From an uncultured Subdoligranulum sp. (GTDB lineage: Bacteria > Bacillota > Clostridia > Oscillospirales > Ruminococcaceae), in NCBI GenBank assembly GCA_945830575.1, contig CALZZE010000002.1, positions 62,001 through 126,000 on the forward strand: a stretch of 64,000 nucleotides of DNA. The letters run 5' to 3'. A model generated the notes under the pieces. That model ran no database searches. It had not been told where the DNA came from and saw only the letters and a list, made by a program, of their open reading frames with translations. Position numbers and translations under genes: made by a program. The stretch's first letter is position 1. The number at the start of each line of letters is the position of its first letter. Of this stretch, positions 56,066 through 64,000 are shown piece by piece.

Positions 56066-56237
56066 AGCAATACCGCACAATTCACGGCTAACGCCTTACG
56101 CACCGCTCCGGCGGCTGCGGCGCACCATCTGCGTTGCAAAAATGCTCGATAATACACAAAGTATTATCTGCGCTTTTTGCTTAGCAGCTGGCGCACCTCG
56201 CTCGCCGTATCGGCACGTAGAATTATGCGGTGTTGCC
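56066..56237 (-). repeat. 172-bp palindromic element, copy D (opposite orientation), with TTTA target duplication
   Basis: Left end (A)GCAATACCGCACAATTC, right end GAATTATGCGGTGTTGCC, flanked by TTTA at 56062-56065 and 56238-56241. The core hairpin GATAATAC/GTATTATC matches copy B. It lies between the binding-protein and permease genes of the sialic acid operon, 25 bases before the permease ATG. Confidence 0.9.
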
Positions 56238-56262
56238 TTTACCCGAAAGGAGGAATCGCTCC

Positions 56263-57210
56263 ATGCCTTCCAAAACCAAAACCCCGAAGGACACGGCGCT
56301 GGTGTACAATCAGGGCACCTTCCGCAACTCGGCGCTGGTGCGCCAGCAGACGGTGGCCGCCTATCTGTTCCTGCTGCCCGCGCTGGTGTTCTTCTGCCTG
56401 TTCGTGGTGGTGCCCATGGTGATGTGCCTCGTCACCAGCTTCTTTGACTACCGCATGGGCAAGCCGCTCACCTTTGTGGGGTTTGCGCAGTACATCAAGA
56501 TGTTCAAGGACCCCATCTTCCTCAAGGCGCTGAAAAACACCTTCATTCTGGTCATCGTGGCGGTGCCCGCGGTGGCGATCTTCTCGCTGTGGGTCAGCTC
56601 CACCATCTACAAGATGCACGCCTTCACCCGCAGCTTTTACCGCTGCGTGTTCTACCTGCCGGTCGTCACCGGCACCGTGGCGGTGGCCGTGGTGTGGAAG
56701 TGGATGTTCAACAAATACACCGGCATCCTCAACTACATCCTGTCCTCGCTGGGCCTCATCGAGCAGAACATCAGCTGGCTGGGCGATGAGCGTACCGCGC
56801 TGGCCTGCATCATTCTGATTCTGTTCACCACCTCCATCGGCCAGCCCATCGTGTTGTACATCGCGGCGTTGGGCAACGTGGACCCGTCGCTCATCGATGC
56901 GGCGCAGGTGGACGGCGCCAACAACTTCCAGGTGTTCTGGCACATCAAGTGGCCGCAGATCATGCCCACCACGCTGTACATTCTGGTCATCACCACCATC
57001 AACACCTTCCAGTGCTACGCGCTCATCCAGCTGCTCACCTCCGGCGGCCCCAACCACGCCACCGACACCATCATGTATTACATCTACTACCAGGCCTTCA
57101 AACTGAACGATTACGGCTACGGCGACGCCATGGGCGTGGTGCTTGCCATCATCATTGCGGTGCTGTCCGCCGTGCAGTTCAAGGTGACGGGCTCCGGCTC
57201 CACAGACTAA
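56263..57210 (+). CDS. Sugar ABC transporter permease 1 (MalF-like)
   Basis: 315 residues with six transmembrane helices: the first at about 30-55 (YLFLLPALVFFCLFVVVPMVM), the last near 285-310. The permease signature EAA loop is present as DAAQVDGANNFQVFWHIKWPQIMPT. The ATG at 56263 follows GAAAGGAGGAATCGCTCC, just outside element D. It pairs with the next gene and with the binding protein upstream. Confidence 0.9.
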   Translation: MPSKTKTPKDTALVYNQGTFRNSALVRQQTVAAYLFLLPALVFFCLFVVVPMVMCLVTSFFDYRMGKPLTFVGFAQYIKMFKDPIFLKALKNTFILVIVAVPAVAIFSLWVSSTIYKMHAFTRSFYRCVFYLPVVTGTVAVAVVWKWMFNKYTGILNYILSSLGLIEQNISWLGDERTALACIILILFTTSIGQPIVLYIAALGNVDPSLIDAAQVDGANNFQVFWHIKWPQIMPTTLYILVITTINTFQCYALIQLLTSGGPNHATDTIMYYIYYQAFKLNDYGYGDAMGVVLAIIIAVLSAVQFKVTGSGSTD

Positions 57211-57223
57211 GGAGGGTGCTTGT

Positions 57224-58063
57224 ATGGAATCTTCGGTTCAGAGCAAAAAGCTCACCCCCGGCAAGGTCATTACCAACGTGGTGCTGGTTTTGCTGGCCAT
57301 CTTCTTCATTTTCCCGCTGTACTGGATCATCACCGGCTCCTTCAAGGATCCTGTGGCGGTGAACGCCAACCCGCCGGTGTGGTTCCCCACCAATCCCACG
57401 CTGTACAACTATGAGCGTCTGTTCCAGAACCCGGCGCTGCGCTGGCTGGGCAACACGGTGTTCATGGCGGTCATGGCGATGCTGCTCACCTGCATCACCG
57501 CGTCCATGGCGGGCTACGCGCTGGCGAAAAAGCGGTTCCCCGGCCGTGCGCTGGTGTTCTCCATCATGATCTGCGCCATGGCGCTGCCCAAGCAGGTCAT
57601 TCTGATCCCCCTGCTCAAGGAAATGAGCTTTTTCAACCTGCACGACAACATCTGGTCGGTGATTCTGCCCACCGTGGGCTGGCCCTTCGGTGTGTTTCTG
57701 ATGAAGCAGTTCAGCGAGACCATCCCCGGTGAAATGCTGGAGGCCGCCCGCATTGACGGCGCCGGCGAGGCGCTGACCTTTGTCAAGATCGTGCTTCCCA
57801 TGGTGACGCCGGGCATCGGCGCGCTGGCCATCTTCACCTTCATCAATTCCTGGAACGACTACTTCCTCCAGCTCATCATGCTCAGCTCCCGCAACAACCT
57901 GACCATCTCGCTGGGCATTGCCAAGCTGCAGGCGGAAATGTCCAACGACTTCGGCCTCATCATGGCGGGCGCGGCGCTGGCGGCCATTCCCATCATCGCC
58001 GTGTTCCTGGCGTTCCAGAAATACTTCACCCAAGGCATCGCCATGGGCGCGGTCAAGGGGTAA
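57224..58063 (+). CDS. Sugar ABC transporter permease 2 (MalG-like)
   Basis: 279 residues with six transmembrane helices. N-terminal KVITNVVLVLLAIFFIFPLYWIITGSFKDP is the MalG-type entry; the EAA coupling loop is EAARIDGAGEALTFVKIVLPMVTPG (about residue 170-195). Thirteen bases separate it from permease 1, with AAGGAGGGTGC upstream of the start. It forms the heterodimeric channel of the sialic acid importer. Confidence 0.9.
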   Translation: MESSVQSKKLTPGKVITNVVLVLLAIFFIFPLYWIITGSFKDPVAVNANPPVWFPTNPTLYNYERLFQNPALRWLGNTVFMAVMAMLLTCITASMAGYALAKKRFPGRALVFSIMICAMALPKQVILIPLLKEMSFFNLHDNIWSVILPTVGWPFGVFLMKQFSETIPGEMLEAARIDGAGEALTFVKIVLPMVTPGIGALAIFTFINSWNDYFLQLIMLSSRNNLTISLGIAKLQAEMSNDFGLIMAGAALAAIPIIAVFLAFQKYFTQGIAMGAVKG

Positions 58064-58077
58064 AAAGGAGCAGTTTT

Positions 58078-59016
58078 ATGAAAGACAGTAACAAATACCG
58101 GGGCGTCATCCCGGCCTTCTATGCCTGCTATGACAAGGACGGCGGCATCTCGGTGGAGGGCGTCAAGGCGCTGACCCGCCATCTCATCGCCAAGGGCGTC
58201 AAGGGCGTGTACGTGGGCGGTTCCTCCGGCGAGTGCATCTACCAGCACCCCGACGAGCGCAAGGCCGTTCTGGAGGCCGTCATGAGCGAGGCGAAGGGCA
58301 AGCTAACCGTCATCGCCCATGTGGCCTGCAACAACACCGCTGACAGCGTGGAGCTTGCCGCCCACGCTGAGCGCTGCGGTGTGGACGCCATCGCGGCCAT
58401 CCCGCCCATCTACTTCCATCTGCCGCCCTACGCCATCGCGGAATACTGGAACGCCATGAGCGCGGCGGCCCCCAACACCGAGTTTGTCATTTACAACATC
58501 CCCCAGCTGGCGGGCACGGCGCTGACCATGCCGCTGCTGGACGAGATGCTGAAAAATCCCAACGTCATCGCGGTGAAAAATTCCTCCATGCCCACGCAGG
58601 ACATCCAGATGTTCAAGGACGAGGGCGTCAAGGCCCGGGGCGAGGACGGCTTCGTGGTGTTCAACGGCCCCGACGAGCAGTTTGTCTGCGGTCTGGCCAT
58701 GGGCGCGGACGGCGGCATCGGCGGCACCTACGCGGTGATGCCGGAGCTGTACATCAAAATGTTTGAGCTGATGCAGAAAGGCGAGGTCGCCAAGGCCCGG
58801 GAGCTGCAATATGACGCAGACCGCATCATCTACAAGATGTGCGAGGCCCACGGCAACCTGTACGCGGTGCAGAAGGAGCTTCTGAAACGGATGTACGGTC
58901 TGGACCTTGGCGGCGTGCGTGCGCCCATGCCCAACCTCATCCCCGCCGACGAGCCGGTGGTGGCCGCGGCGCAGGCGATGATCGAGGCGGCGGTGCAGAA
59001 GGCCGCCGCGCTGTGA
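58078..59016 (+). CDS. nanA: N-acetylneuraminate lyase
   Basis: Cleaves N-acetylneuraminate to N-acetylmannosamine and pyruvate. 312 residues of the DapA/NanA TIM-barrel family: GVIPAFYACYDKDGGISVEGVKAL, VGGSSGECIYQHPDERKAVLEAV (substrate loop), Tyr139 in VIYNIPQLAG and Schiff-base Lys167 in VIAVKNSS. Neighbouring nanE and nanK genes support the lyase over dihydrodipicolinate synthase. Fourteen bases after permease 2 with AAAAGGAG upstream. Confidence 0.92.
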   Translation: MKDSNKYRGVIPAFYACYDKDGGISVEGVKALTRHLIAKGVKGVYVGGSSGECIYQHPDERKAVLEAVMSEAKGKLTVIAHVACNNTADSVELAAHAERCGVDAIAAIPPIYFHLPPYAIAEYWNAMSAAAPNTEFVIYNIPQLAGTALTMPLLDEMLKNPNVIAVKNSSMPTQDIQMFKDEGVKARGEDGFVVFNGPDEQFVCGLAMGADGGIGGTYAVMPELYIKMFELMQKGEVAKARELQYDADRIIYKMCEAHGNLYAVQKELLKRMYGLDLGGVRAPMPNLIPADEPVVAAAQAMIEAAVQKAAAL

Positions 59017-59028
59017 CGGAGGTGCGTC

Positions 59029-59730
59029 ATGACCCATCAGGAAATCTTCGACAAAATCAAGGGCGGGCTGATTGTCTCCTGCCAGGCGCTGGAGCATGAG
59101 CCGCTATACACCAAGGAAGGCGGCGTGATGCCGCTGATGGCGAAGGCCGCCGCCCAGAGCGGCGCAGTGGGCATCCGGGCCAACACGGTGCGGGACATCA
59201 CCCAGATCAAAGCGGTGGTAGACCTGCCGGTCATCGGCATTATCAAAAAGGAATATCCCCCTTGCCCCATGCACATCACCGTGACCATGAAGGAGGTGGA
59301 CGAGCTGGTGGCCTGCGGCGTGGACATTCTGGCGTTGCAGGGCACGGCGGCGCTGCGGCCGGACGGCTCCACCAGCGCCGACTTCATCCGCGCCGTAAAA
59401 GCCAAGTACCCCGGCCAGCTGCTCATGGCGGACTGCGACAACATCGAGAACGCCATGCTGTGCGCCGAGGCGGGCGCGGACTTTGTGGGCACCACCATGC
59501 GGGGCTACACCCCCGAGACCAAGGGCATTGACGATGTGGATTTCGGGTTCATTGCCCAGCTGGCGCGGGAGTGCCCGGCCAAGGTCATTGCCGAGGGCCA
59601 CATCCACACCCCGGAGCAGGCGGTGCAGGCGCTGTACGCCGGCGCGTTTGCGCTGGTGGTGGGCGGGGCCATCACCCGCCCGGCGGAGATCACCGCCCGG
59701 TACACGGCGGCCATCAACAACCACAAATAA
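59029..59730 (+). CDS. nanE: N-acetylmannosamine-6-phosphate 2-epimerase
   Basis: Converts ManNAc-6-P to GlcNAc-6-P. 233 residues of the NanE TIM-barrel: LIVSCQALEHEPLY start, VGIRANTVRDITQIK, PVIGIIKKEYP, TVTMKEVDELVACGVDILALQGTAALRPDG, LLMADCDNIENAMLCAEAGADFVGTTMRGYT and IAEGHIHTPEQAVQAL with GGAITRP. The start is 12 bases after nanA (GGAGGTGCGTC). Confidence 0.95.
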   Translation: MTHQEIFDKIKGGLIVSCQALEHEPLYTKEGGVMPLMAKAAAQSGAVGIRANTVRDITQIKAVVDLPVIGIIKKEYPPCPMHITVTMKEVDELVACGVDILALQGTAALRPDGSTSADFIRAVKAKYPGQLLMADCDNIENAMLCAEAGADFVGTTMRGYTPETKGIDDVDFGFIAQLARECPAKVIAEGHIHTPEQAVQALYAGAFALVVGGAITRPAEITARYTAAINNHK

Positions 59731-59742
59731 GCGGGGACGGCC

Positions 59743-60660
59743 ATGGACAAGTGTTATCTTGGCATTGACATCGGCGGCACGGCGGTCAAGCTGGGTCTGG
59801 TGGACGAGCGCGGCCATGTGCTGGCCCGGGACGAGCAGAGCGTCAGCTTTGACAATTACCAAACGCCCATCCTCACCACGGTGGAGCGGGCGGCGGCGGA
59901 GTTTCTCGCCGCGCAGCGCGTCAGCCCTGCGGGCATCGGCGTGTCCGCCACCGGGCAGATCGACAGCAACCGGGGCATTGTGGCCGGCACCGGCGGCAAC
60001 CTGCCGGGCTGGGACGGTGCGCCCATCAAAGAAACGCTGGAACGAGCCTTTTCCCTGCCCGTAACGGTGGCCAACGACGCCAACTGCATGTGTCTGGGCG
60101 AGGCGTGGGCCGGTGCGGCGAAGGGATACACCGACGTCATCGGCATCACCATCGGCACCGGGCTGGGCGGCGGCATCCTCACCGGCGGACGGCTGCTGGA
60201 GGGCGCCCGCGGCCTTGGCGGCGAGCTGGGACATTTCCGGCTGCACGCGCTGGACGGCGAGCCCTGCGGCTGCGGTTCCCGGGGCTGCTGGGAGCGCTGC
60301 GCCGCCACCACGGCGCTGGTGCGCCGGGCCAAAGCGCTGGACCCGGCGCTGGACAGCGGCCGCGCCATCTTCGCGGCGGCCGAATCCGGCGACGCGGCGG
60401 TACTGGCCCTGCTGGACGCCTGGGAGGAGGAAATCGCCCAGGGCCTTGCGGGGCTGGTGCACATCTTCAACCCGCAGCTGATTCTGATTGGCGGCGGCGT
60501 GTCCGCCCAGCAGAAGCTTCTCATCGAACCGGTGGCCGCCAAGGTGCGTGCCTCGGTGATGCCCGCCTTCCGGGTGGGGCTGGAGATCCGCGCCGCAGCG
60601 CTGCAAAACGACGCCGGCCTTGTGGGCGCGGTGCAATACTTCCGCACCCACGCGGAATAA
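59743..60660 (+). CDS. nanK: N-acetylmannosamine kinase (ROK family)
   Basis: Phosphorylates ManNAc before NanE acts. 305 residues: phosphate loop GIDIGGTAVKLGLVD, VANDANCMCLGEAWAGAAKGYTDVIGITIGTGLGGGILTGG, and the ROK zinc motif GELGHFRLHALDGEPCGCGSRGCWER with CGCGSRGC. Family-wide, glucokinase-like members share these motifs, but operon position fixes the role. Thirteen bases follow nanE. Confidence 0.9.
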   Translation: MDKCYLGIDIGGTAVKLGLVDERGHVLARDEQSVSFDNYQTPILTTVERAAAEFLAAQRVSPAGIGVSATGQIDSNRGIVAGTGGNLPGWDGAPIKETLERAFSLPVTVANDANCMCLGEAWAGAAKGYTDVIGITIGTGLGGGILTGGRLLEGARGLGGELGHFRLHALDGEPCGCGSRGCWERCAATTALVRRAKALDPALDSGRAIFAAAESGDAAVLALLDAWEEEIAQGLAGLVHIFNPQLILIGGGVSAQQKLLIEPVAAKVRASVMPAFRVGLEIRAAALQNDAGLVGAVQYFRTHAE

Positions 60661-60663
60661 TTC

Positions 60664-60704
60664 AAAACGACCCGTCCGCAGCAAGCCGGACGGGCCGTTT
60701 TTTG
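60664..60704. terminator. Terminator at the end of the sialic acid operon
   Basis: CCCGTCCG (60671-60678) pairs with CGGACGGG (60687-60694), flanked by AAAACG and CCGTTTTTT. It works in both directions between convergent genes. Confidence 0.8.
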
Positions 60705-60708
60705 CGCC

Positions 60709-62040
60709 CTAAAACACCACCATACACCCCTGCGCGTCCTGTTCTCCTGTGGTCAGGCGCACGGCGGGCTGGCCGGTCATGGGGTCCAGAATCCCCACCG
60801 TCACGGTGCAGCCGCCATGGTCCCGCCGGGCAAGGCCGGGGGTGGTGAGCCGCACCGAGGTCTCCATGGTGTCCCCGGGGCCGAGGGCGGACAGCGCCAT
60901 GTTCATCCGGGCGCACTCCACCAGCGTTCCCGCCGGGTCATAGACATACACCATCACCGGCCAGTCCCAGTACAGCGGAGCCGCCCCGGCGTTGTGCCAC
61001 CGCAGCGTCAGCCGGGCGCCGCCCCACGCTGCCGACAGCGCCGCCCGGCGCACTCCCAGCCGGTAGCCCAGCGCCGACAGCACCGCCTCCCGGCCGGTCA
61101 CCCCCTCCTTGGGCACCTTCGGCCCCAAAAAGGTGGCGTGGCTCATGCTCAGCAGCGTCAGCGTGCGGGAAAGCTGTTCCCCCAGCATTTCCTCCATGGG
61201 CAGCGAGCTGGTGAACTCCCCGCCCACCGGCGCGGTGCGCCACACCTCCGGCAGGGGCACAAGGGCGTTCGGTTCGCCGGTCTGGTCGTAGCCGCCGCCC
61301 ATCGCCAGCCAGTCCAGCCATTCGGCGGTGTCCGCCGGGTGGCCGGTCATGTCGTTGTACACCCCCAGCCCTTTTTCGGCGGCGATGGCAAAGGGCCGCC
61401 GCATCAGCAGCTTTGCATAGGGGAACGCCGCCAGCCACGGCAGCACGTACCGTTCCCGCACCGCCGCGCCGGGCAGTGGGGCCACACCCTCGTCGGTGTT
61501 CACGTGCCATTCGCCCCAGTGGCCCAGACTGCCCAGCTCTATGTACGCCACAAACCCGTCGCCGCCCAGCCAGTCTCCCAGCGCCTGCACCGCCCGGGCG
61601 TGCCAGCGGATCATCCGTTCATCCTCATAACAGGGCGAGCATCCTTTGCCGTATTCCGTGTCGTAGTCCTGCCCGCCGCACTGTTCATACAGCCAGTCGG
61701 GGATATCCCGGTGCGGCTCCTCCCCCGGCACATCGCAGACAAAGCGCAGCACCACATGCTTTCCCTCTGCCCGCCAGCGATCCAGCTGGTTTTCCGCCGC
61801 CACGGTTTCCCGGTCAAACACGCCGGGCTGCGGCTCCCACTCCCGCCAGGTGATGTCCAGATACACCAGCGTCACATCATCGGGCAGCTGTTCGCTGTCC
61901 GCGTCGGGGGCAAAGCCCATCAGCGGATTGCCGAACACCTGTTCTGTCTCGGCAAACACGGCGCGGCTGCCGCCCCAAAAATTCCACAACAGCCCCAACA
62001 CCTCCAGTGCCAGCAGCGCGGCCAGCAGCCGTTTAGCCAT
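60709..62040 (-). CDS. DUF4832-domain exported protein, glycosidase-like
   Basis: 443 residues. A hydrophobic N-terminal segment (KRLLAALLALEVLGLLWNFWGG) anchors or exports it. The body is TIM-barrel-like, as in DUF4874/DUF4832 proteins: NPLMGFAPDADSEQLPDDVTLVYLDITWREWEPQPGVFD, FVAYIELGSLGHWGEWHV and AVLSALGYRLGVRRAALSAAWGGARLTLRWHNAGAAPLYWDWPV toward the C-terminus. The ELGSLGHWGEW segment holds plausible catalytic acids, but no activity is established. The ATG at 62040 overlaps the DUF4956 stop by 8 bases. Confidence 0.75.
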   Translation of the reverse strand: MAKRLLAALLALEVLGLLWNFWGGSRAVFAETEQVFGNPLMGFAPDADSEQLPDDVTLVYLDITWREWEPQPGVFDRETVAAENQLDRWRAEGKHVVLRFVCDVPGEEPHRDIPDWLYEQCGGQDYDTEYGKGCSPCYEDERMIRWHARAVQALGDWLGGDGFVAYIELGSLGHWGEWHVNTDEGVAPLPGAAVRERYVLPWLAAFPYAKLLMRRPFAIAAEKGLGVYNDMTGHPADTAEWLDWLAMGGGYDQTGEPNALVPLPEVWRTAPVGGEFTSSLPMEEMLGEQLSRTLTLLSMSHATFLGPKVPKEGVTGREAVLSALGYRLGVRRAALSAAWGGARLTLRWHNAGAAPLYWDWPVMVYVYDPAGTLVECARMNMALSALGPGDTMETSVRLTTPGLARRDHGGCTVTVGILDPMTGQPAVRLTTGEQDAQGCMVVF

Positions 62041-62713
62041 GGTACTCCCCGTTGTACTGCACCAGTGTGGCGTCCTGCACGCCGTCCACCGCCCGCAGCT
62101 TTTCCATAAAATCCGTGTCATCGGGGCGGCAGAACACCTCCACCGCCAGCTCGGCGCAGTCCGCCCGCAGCGTGCGGGATTTGATGGAATATTTCATCCG
62201 CCCGAAGGCCCGCAGCACCTCGTCCCCGGCCAGATCGCCCTGACAGTGCACCACCACAATGAACACCTGCTTGCCGGGGGCGGCGCGGCTGAAGGCCAGC
62301 AGCAGGAGCACCATGACCCCTGCCGCCGCCAGCGACAGCAGATACAGCCCCGCGCCCACCGTGATGCCGGTGGTGATGGCCCAGAACAGGTACAAAAGGT
62401 CCATCGGGTCCTTGATGGCGGTGCGGAACCGCACGATGGACAATGCGCCCACCATGCCCAGCGAAATGACGATGTTGGTGCTGATGGCAAGCGTCACCAT
62501 GCAGGTGAGCACCGTCATGCCCACCAGCGTGAGGGCAAACCCGCGGCTGAACACCACGCCCTGATAAAACCGGCGGTACACCGCAAAAATCAGGCAGCCC
62601 ATCAGCAGGGCAGCGGCCAGCGCTCCCAGCAGGCGGGGCAGGTCAGTCTGGCTCAGCGCCCCGGTGGTGAAGGTGCCCAGCACCGATTTTTTGATAACGT
62701 CCCTTGTACTCAT
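62033..62713 (-). CDS. DUF4956-family membrane protein
   Basis: 226 residues. Starts MSTRDVIKKSVLGTF, four transmembrane helices (about 25-45, 55-80, 85-105, 120-140), then a soluble domain. The family signature GMVGALSIVRFRTAIKDPMDLLYLFWAITTGITVGAG is intact. DUF4956 proteins sit beside VTC and CotH genes in many Gram-positives; function unknown. Its start lies inside the VTC gene (71-base overlap). Confidence 0.88.
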   Translation of the reverse strand: MSTRDVIKKSVLGTFTTGALSQTDLPRLLGALAAALLMGCLIFAVYRRFYQGVVFSRGFALTLVGMTVLTCMVTLAISTNIVISLGMVGALSIVRFRTAIKDPMDLLYLFWAITTGITVGAGLYLLSLAAAGVMVLLLLAFSRAAPGKQVFIVVVHCQGDLAGDEVLRAFGRMKYSIKSRTLRADCAELAVEVFCRPDDTDFMEKLRAVDGVQDATLVQYNGEYHG

Positions 62714-63443
62714 AATAGCCTCCTTGCAGGTCGGTCCAGCCCCCGGGGGCGGACCGGTATTCGGTTTTTTCCCGGCATAAAAGATATTTGGACAAAGCCG
62801 TGAACTCCGCGGCTTTGGGCGGCAGCAGCTGGCGCACCAGTCCCGGCAGCAGCTCGGTGAACTTGACCTCCAGCACCAGCGTGCCTGGATCCAGCACGTT
62901 CAGGGCGGGCAGGCCGGGGTCGAACAGGTCCCATCCGCCCACGGCGGCACGGACGCTGCTGTCAAAGGTCAGCCGGACATGCCCCGGCTCATAGACCCAC
63001 GGTTCCCGCTCGTAGTCCACGGTGGTGCGCGGGCGCATGCCGTGGCAGACGCACTCGATGTAAAATTCCCGGCACAGGCTGTGGGGGCTTTGCAAAAGAA
63101 AGCCGTACCGCCCGGCGAGGATGTCCTCCGCCTGCGCCCGGGTGAGGGGGGCATCCTCCTTGCAGATGTAGCTGCCCACCTTTTTCTTGCGTTCCAGCCG
63201 GATGGTCTGGTCGCTGAAATTGTACACCCGGATGCGGTATTTTTTGCGGCAGCAGATGCCGTCCTCCTTTTCCCGGTACGCGGAATCCCAGAAATCGTCA
63301 AAATACAGGCTGCGGATGGTGTACACGCCGTTTTTGGCGTGGGGGTCGGGGGTCAGCAGGGGTTTCAGGCGGCAGCGCAGCAGCGCCTGCTCGCCGGGGG
63401 TGATGCGGTATTTCCATTCATTGCGGTAGCGCTCATTCTTCAA
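62643..63443 (-). CDS. VTC-domain polyphosphate polymerase-like protein
   Basis: 266 residues. VTC domain as in the yeast vacuolar polyphosphate polymerase Vtc4: YRNEWKYRITPGEQALLRCRLKPLL start, YTIRSLYFDDFWDSAYREKEDG, KYRIRVYNFSDQTIRLERKKKVG, TTVDYEREPWVYEP and LVLEVKFTELLPGLVRQLLP. The basic triad (K and R in beta strands) and the last glutamate (EVKF) are present, suggesting that it binds triphosphate and could make polyphosphate. TTG at 63443 is the best start (GGAGGTGCAGCAGG upstream). The C-terminus extends beyond the domain into the DUF4956 gene. Confidence 0.85.
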   Translation of the reverse strand: MKNERYRNEWKYRITPGEQALLRCRLKPLLTPDPHAKNGVYTIRSLYFDDFWDSAYREKEDGICCRKKYRIRVYNFSDQTIRLERKKKVGSYICKEDAPLTRAQAEDILAGRYGFLLQSPHSLCREFYIECVCHGMRPRTTVDYEREPWVYEPGHVRLTFDSSVRAAVGGWDLFDPGLPALNVLDPGTLVLEVKFTELLPGLVRQLLPPKAAEFTALSKYLLCREKTEYRSAPGGWTDLQGGYYEYKGRYQKIGAGHLHHRGAEPD

Positions 63444-64000
63444 CCTGCTGCACCTCCACATCGCCGGCCCCGTCCAGATAGAAGCAGTAGGTGTCGTAGA
63501 CCTTGCCCCTGTCGGTGACGTAATAGTCAAAGCAGTCCTGCGTGAAGCCGGAGGCGTTGGTGGCGGTGACCCTGAGGAAATACTGTCCCCGCCCCGGGTC
63601 GGGCAGGCTGGCGGCGGGCATGGCGGTGACGGTGTCCAGCAGCACATCCCGGTAGAGGGAATCCCTCGCCAGCGTCACATGGTAGGTGATGTCCTCGGCG
63701 TCAAAGTCGTAGGAGGGCTGCCAGCTCAGGCTGAGCGTGCCGTCCCCCACGGCGGGTGCGTCCACATAGAAGGGCATGGGGTAGTCCAGCGACGCCTTGT
63801 AGCTCTGGTAATAGCTTTCTATCAAGTCCGGCAGTCCGGCGGCGATGGCGTCGTACTGCCGGGAGGTCACGCCGATGTGCCCCACATCCGGCATGGAGAA
63901 GGCGTAGGGCTTCACCACCGGCAGATAGGTTTCCACCATAGCGGCCAGCTTTTCCCGCGTGAACCGGCTGTGCAGGTCTTCCACCGCCGCGTCCAGCTCG
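63433..64000 (-). CDS. CotH-like protein, C-terminal part (5' end outside window)
   Basis: The frame is open to the window edge; only about 188 C-terminal residues are visible. DLHSRFTREKLAAMVETYLPVVKPYA is the end of the CotH kinase-like domain, followed by a fibronectin-like beta module (DGTLSLSWQPSYDFDAEDITYHVTLARDS). In the same direction as VTC and overlapping it by 11 bases. CotH is a protein kinase of the Bacillus spore coat, but non-spore homologues are common next to VTC genes. The catalytic part is not in the window. Confidence 0.7.
   Translation of the reverse strand, partial: ELDAAVEDLHSRFTREKLAAMVETYLPVVKPYAFSMPDVGHIGVTSRQYDAIAAGLPDLIESYYQSYKASLDYPMPFYVDAPAVGDGTLSLSWQPSYDFDAEDITYHVTLARDSLYRDVLLDTVTAMPAASLPDPGRGQYFLRVTATNASGFTQDCFDYYVTDRGKVYDTYCFYLDGAGDVEVQQVEE

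Noticed and set aside
58078-59016. Dihydrodipicolinate synthase (dapA) instead of nanA
   Set aside because: The family is shared, but the operon with nanE, nanK and a sugar importer makes N-acetylneuraminate lyase much more likely.

Overview
The window looks like a chromosomal segment of a high-G+C member of the Clostridia, most likely the Oscillospiraceae/Ruminococcaceae (Gemmiger, Subdoligranulum or Faecalibacterium-like). This is inferred from the G+C-rich Firmicutes coding style, the ecfA1-ecfA2-ecfT-truA order, a ClpE-type chaperone with an N-terminal zinc finger, an RpiR-controlled sialic acid operon and a CotH/VTC/DUF4956 group. No 16S rRNA gene is present, so the genus is a guess.

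Layout. 1-2569: the end of a sugar operon (LacI-type regulator, YesL-like membrane protein, fructokinase). 2731-6073: a TraX-like membrane protein, then a decayed integrative-element remnant (zinc-ribbon ORF, C-terminally truncated RecD2-like helicase, HTH protein) beside tRNA-Val(GAC). 6559-21707: a plus-strand housekeeping block with ruvCAB, glmM, an rRNA methyltransferase, ecfA1A2T, truA, a DUF5711-like protein, cvpA, clpE, a lipoprotein with an HEXXH motif, an AraC regulator and galE. 21933-36477: about 14.5 kb of minus-strand phage-derived genes that encode terminase, portal, capsid, tail and holin, but no integrase, repressor, replication gene or recognisable endolysin. 37294-43188: rsmI, acylphosphatase, copA, gluQ and an M18 aminopeptidase. 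43299-53118: a small lipoprotein, split transketolase, an fdtA/fdtB-like pair, cardiolipin synthase, a KdpD-like/KdpE two-component pair and a PAP2 phosphatase. 53215-60660: an RpiR regulator divergent from a complete sialic acid uptake and catabolism operon (binding protein, two permeases, nanA, nanE, nanK). 60709-64000: a DUF4832 protein, DUF4956 protein, VTC-domain protein and the end of a CotH-like protein.

Three things stand out. First, the phage-derived cluster resembles a domesticated or gene-transfer-agent-like particle locus. Its tail-hub/fibre/holin block lies between terL and portal instead of after the tape measure, and two of its promoters share the palindrome ACAAC-N5-GTTGT. Second, a non-coding palindromic element occurs in three copies of exactly 172 bp, each with matching terminal inverted repeats and a 4-bp target duplication (TTAG or TTTA), plus one degenerate copy. 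A compensatory base-pair change in its central hairpin suggests the fold is maintained. Third, a second family of short GC-rich palindromes is scattered through the window, and two of them in opposite orientation bracket the phage tail-chaperone genes.

Functions were assigned by reading translated sequences and motifs; no database search was run.
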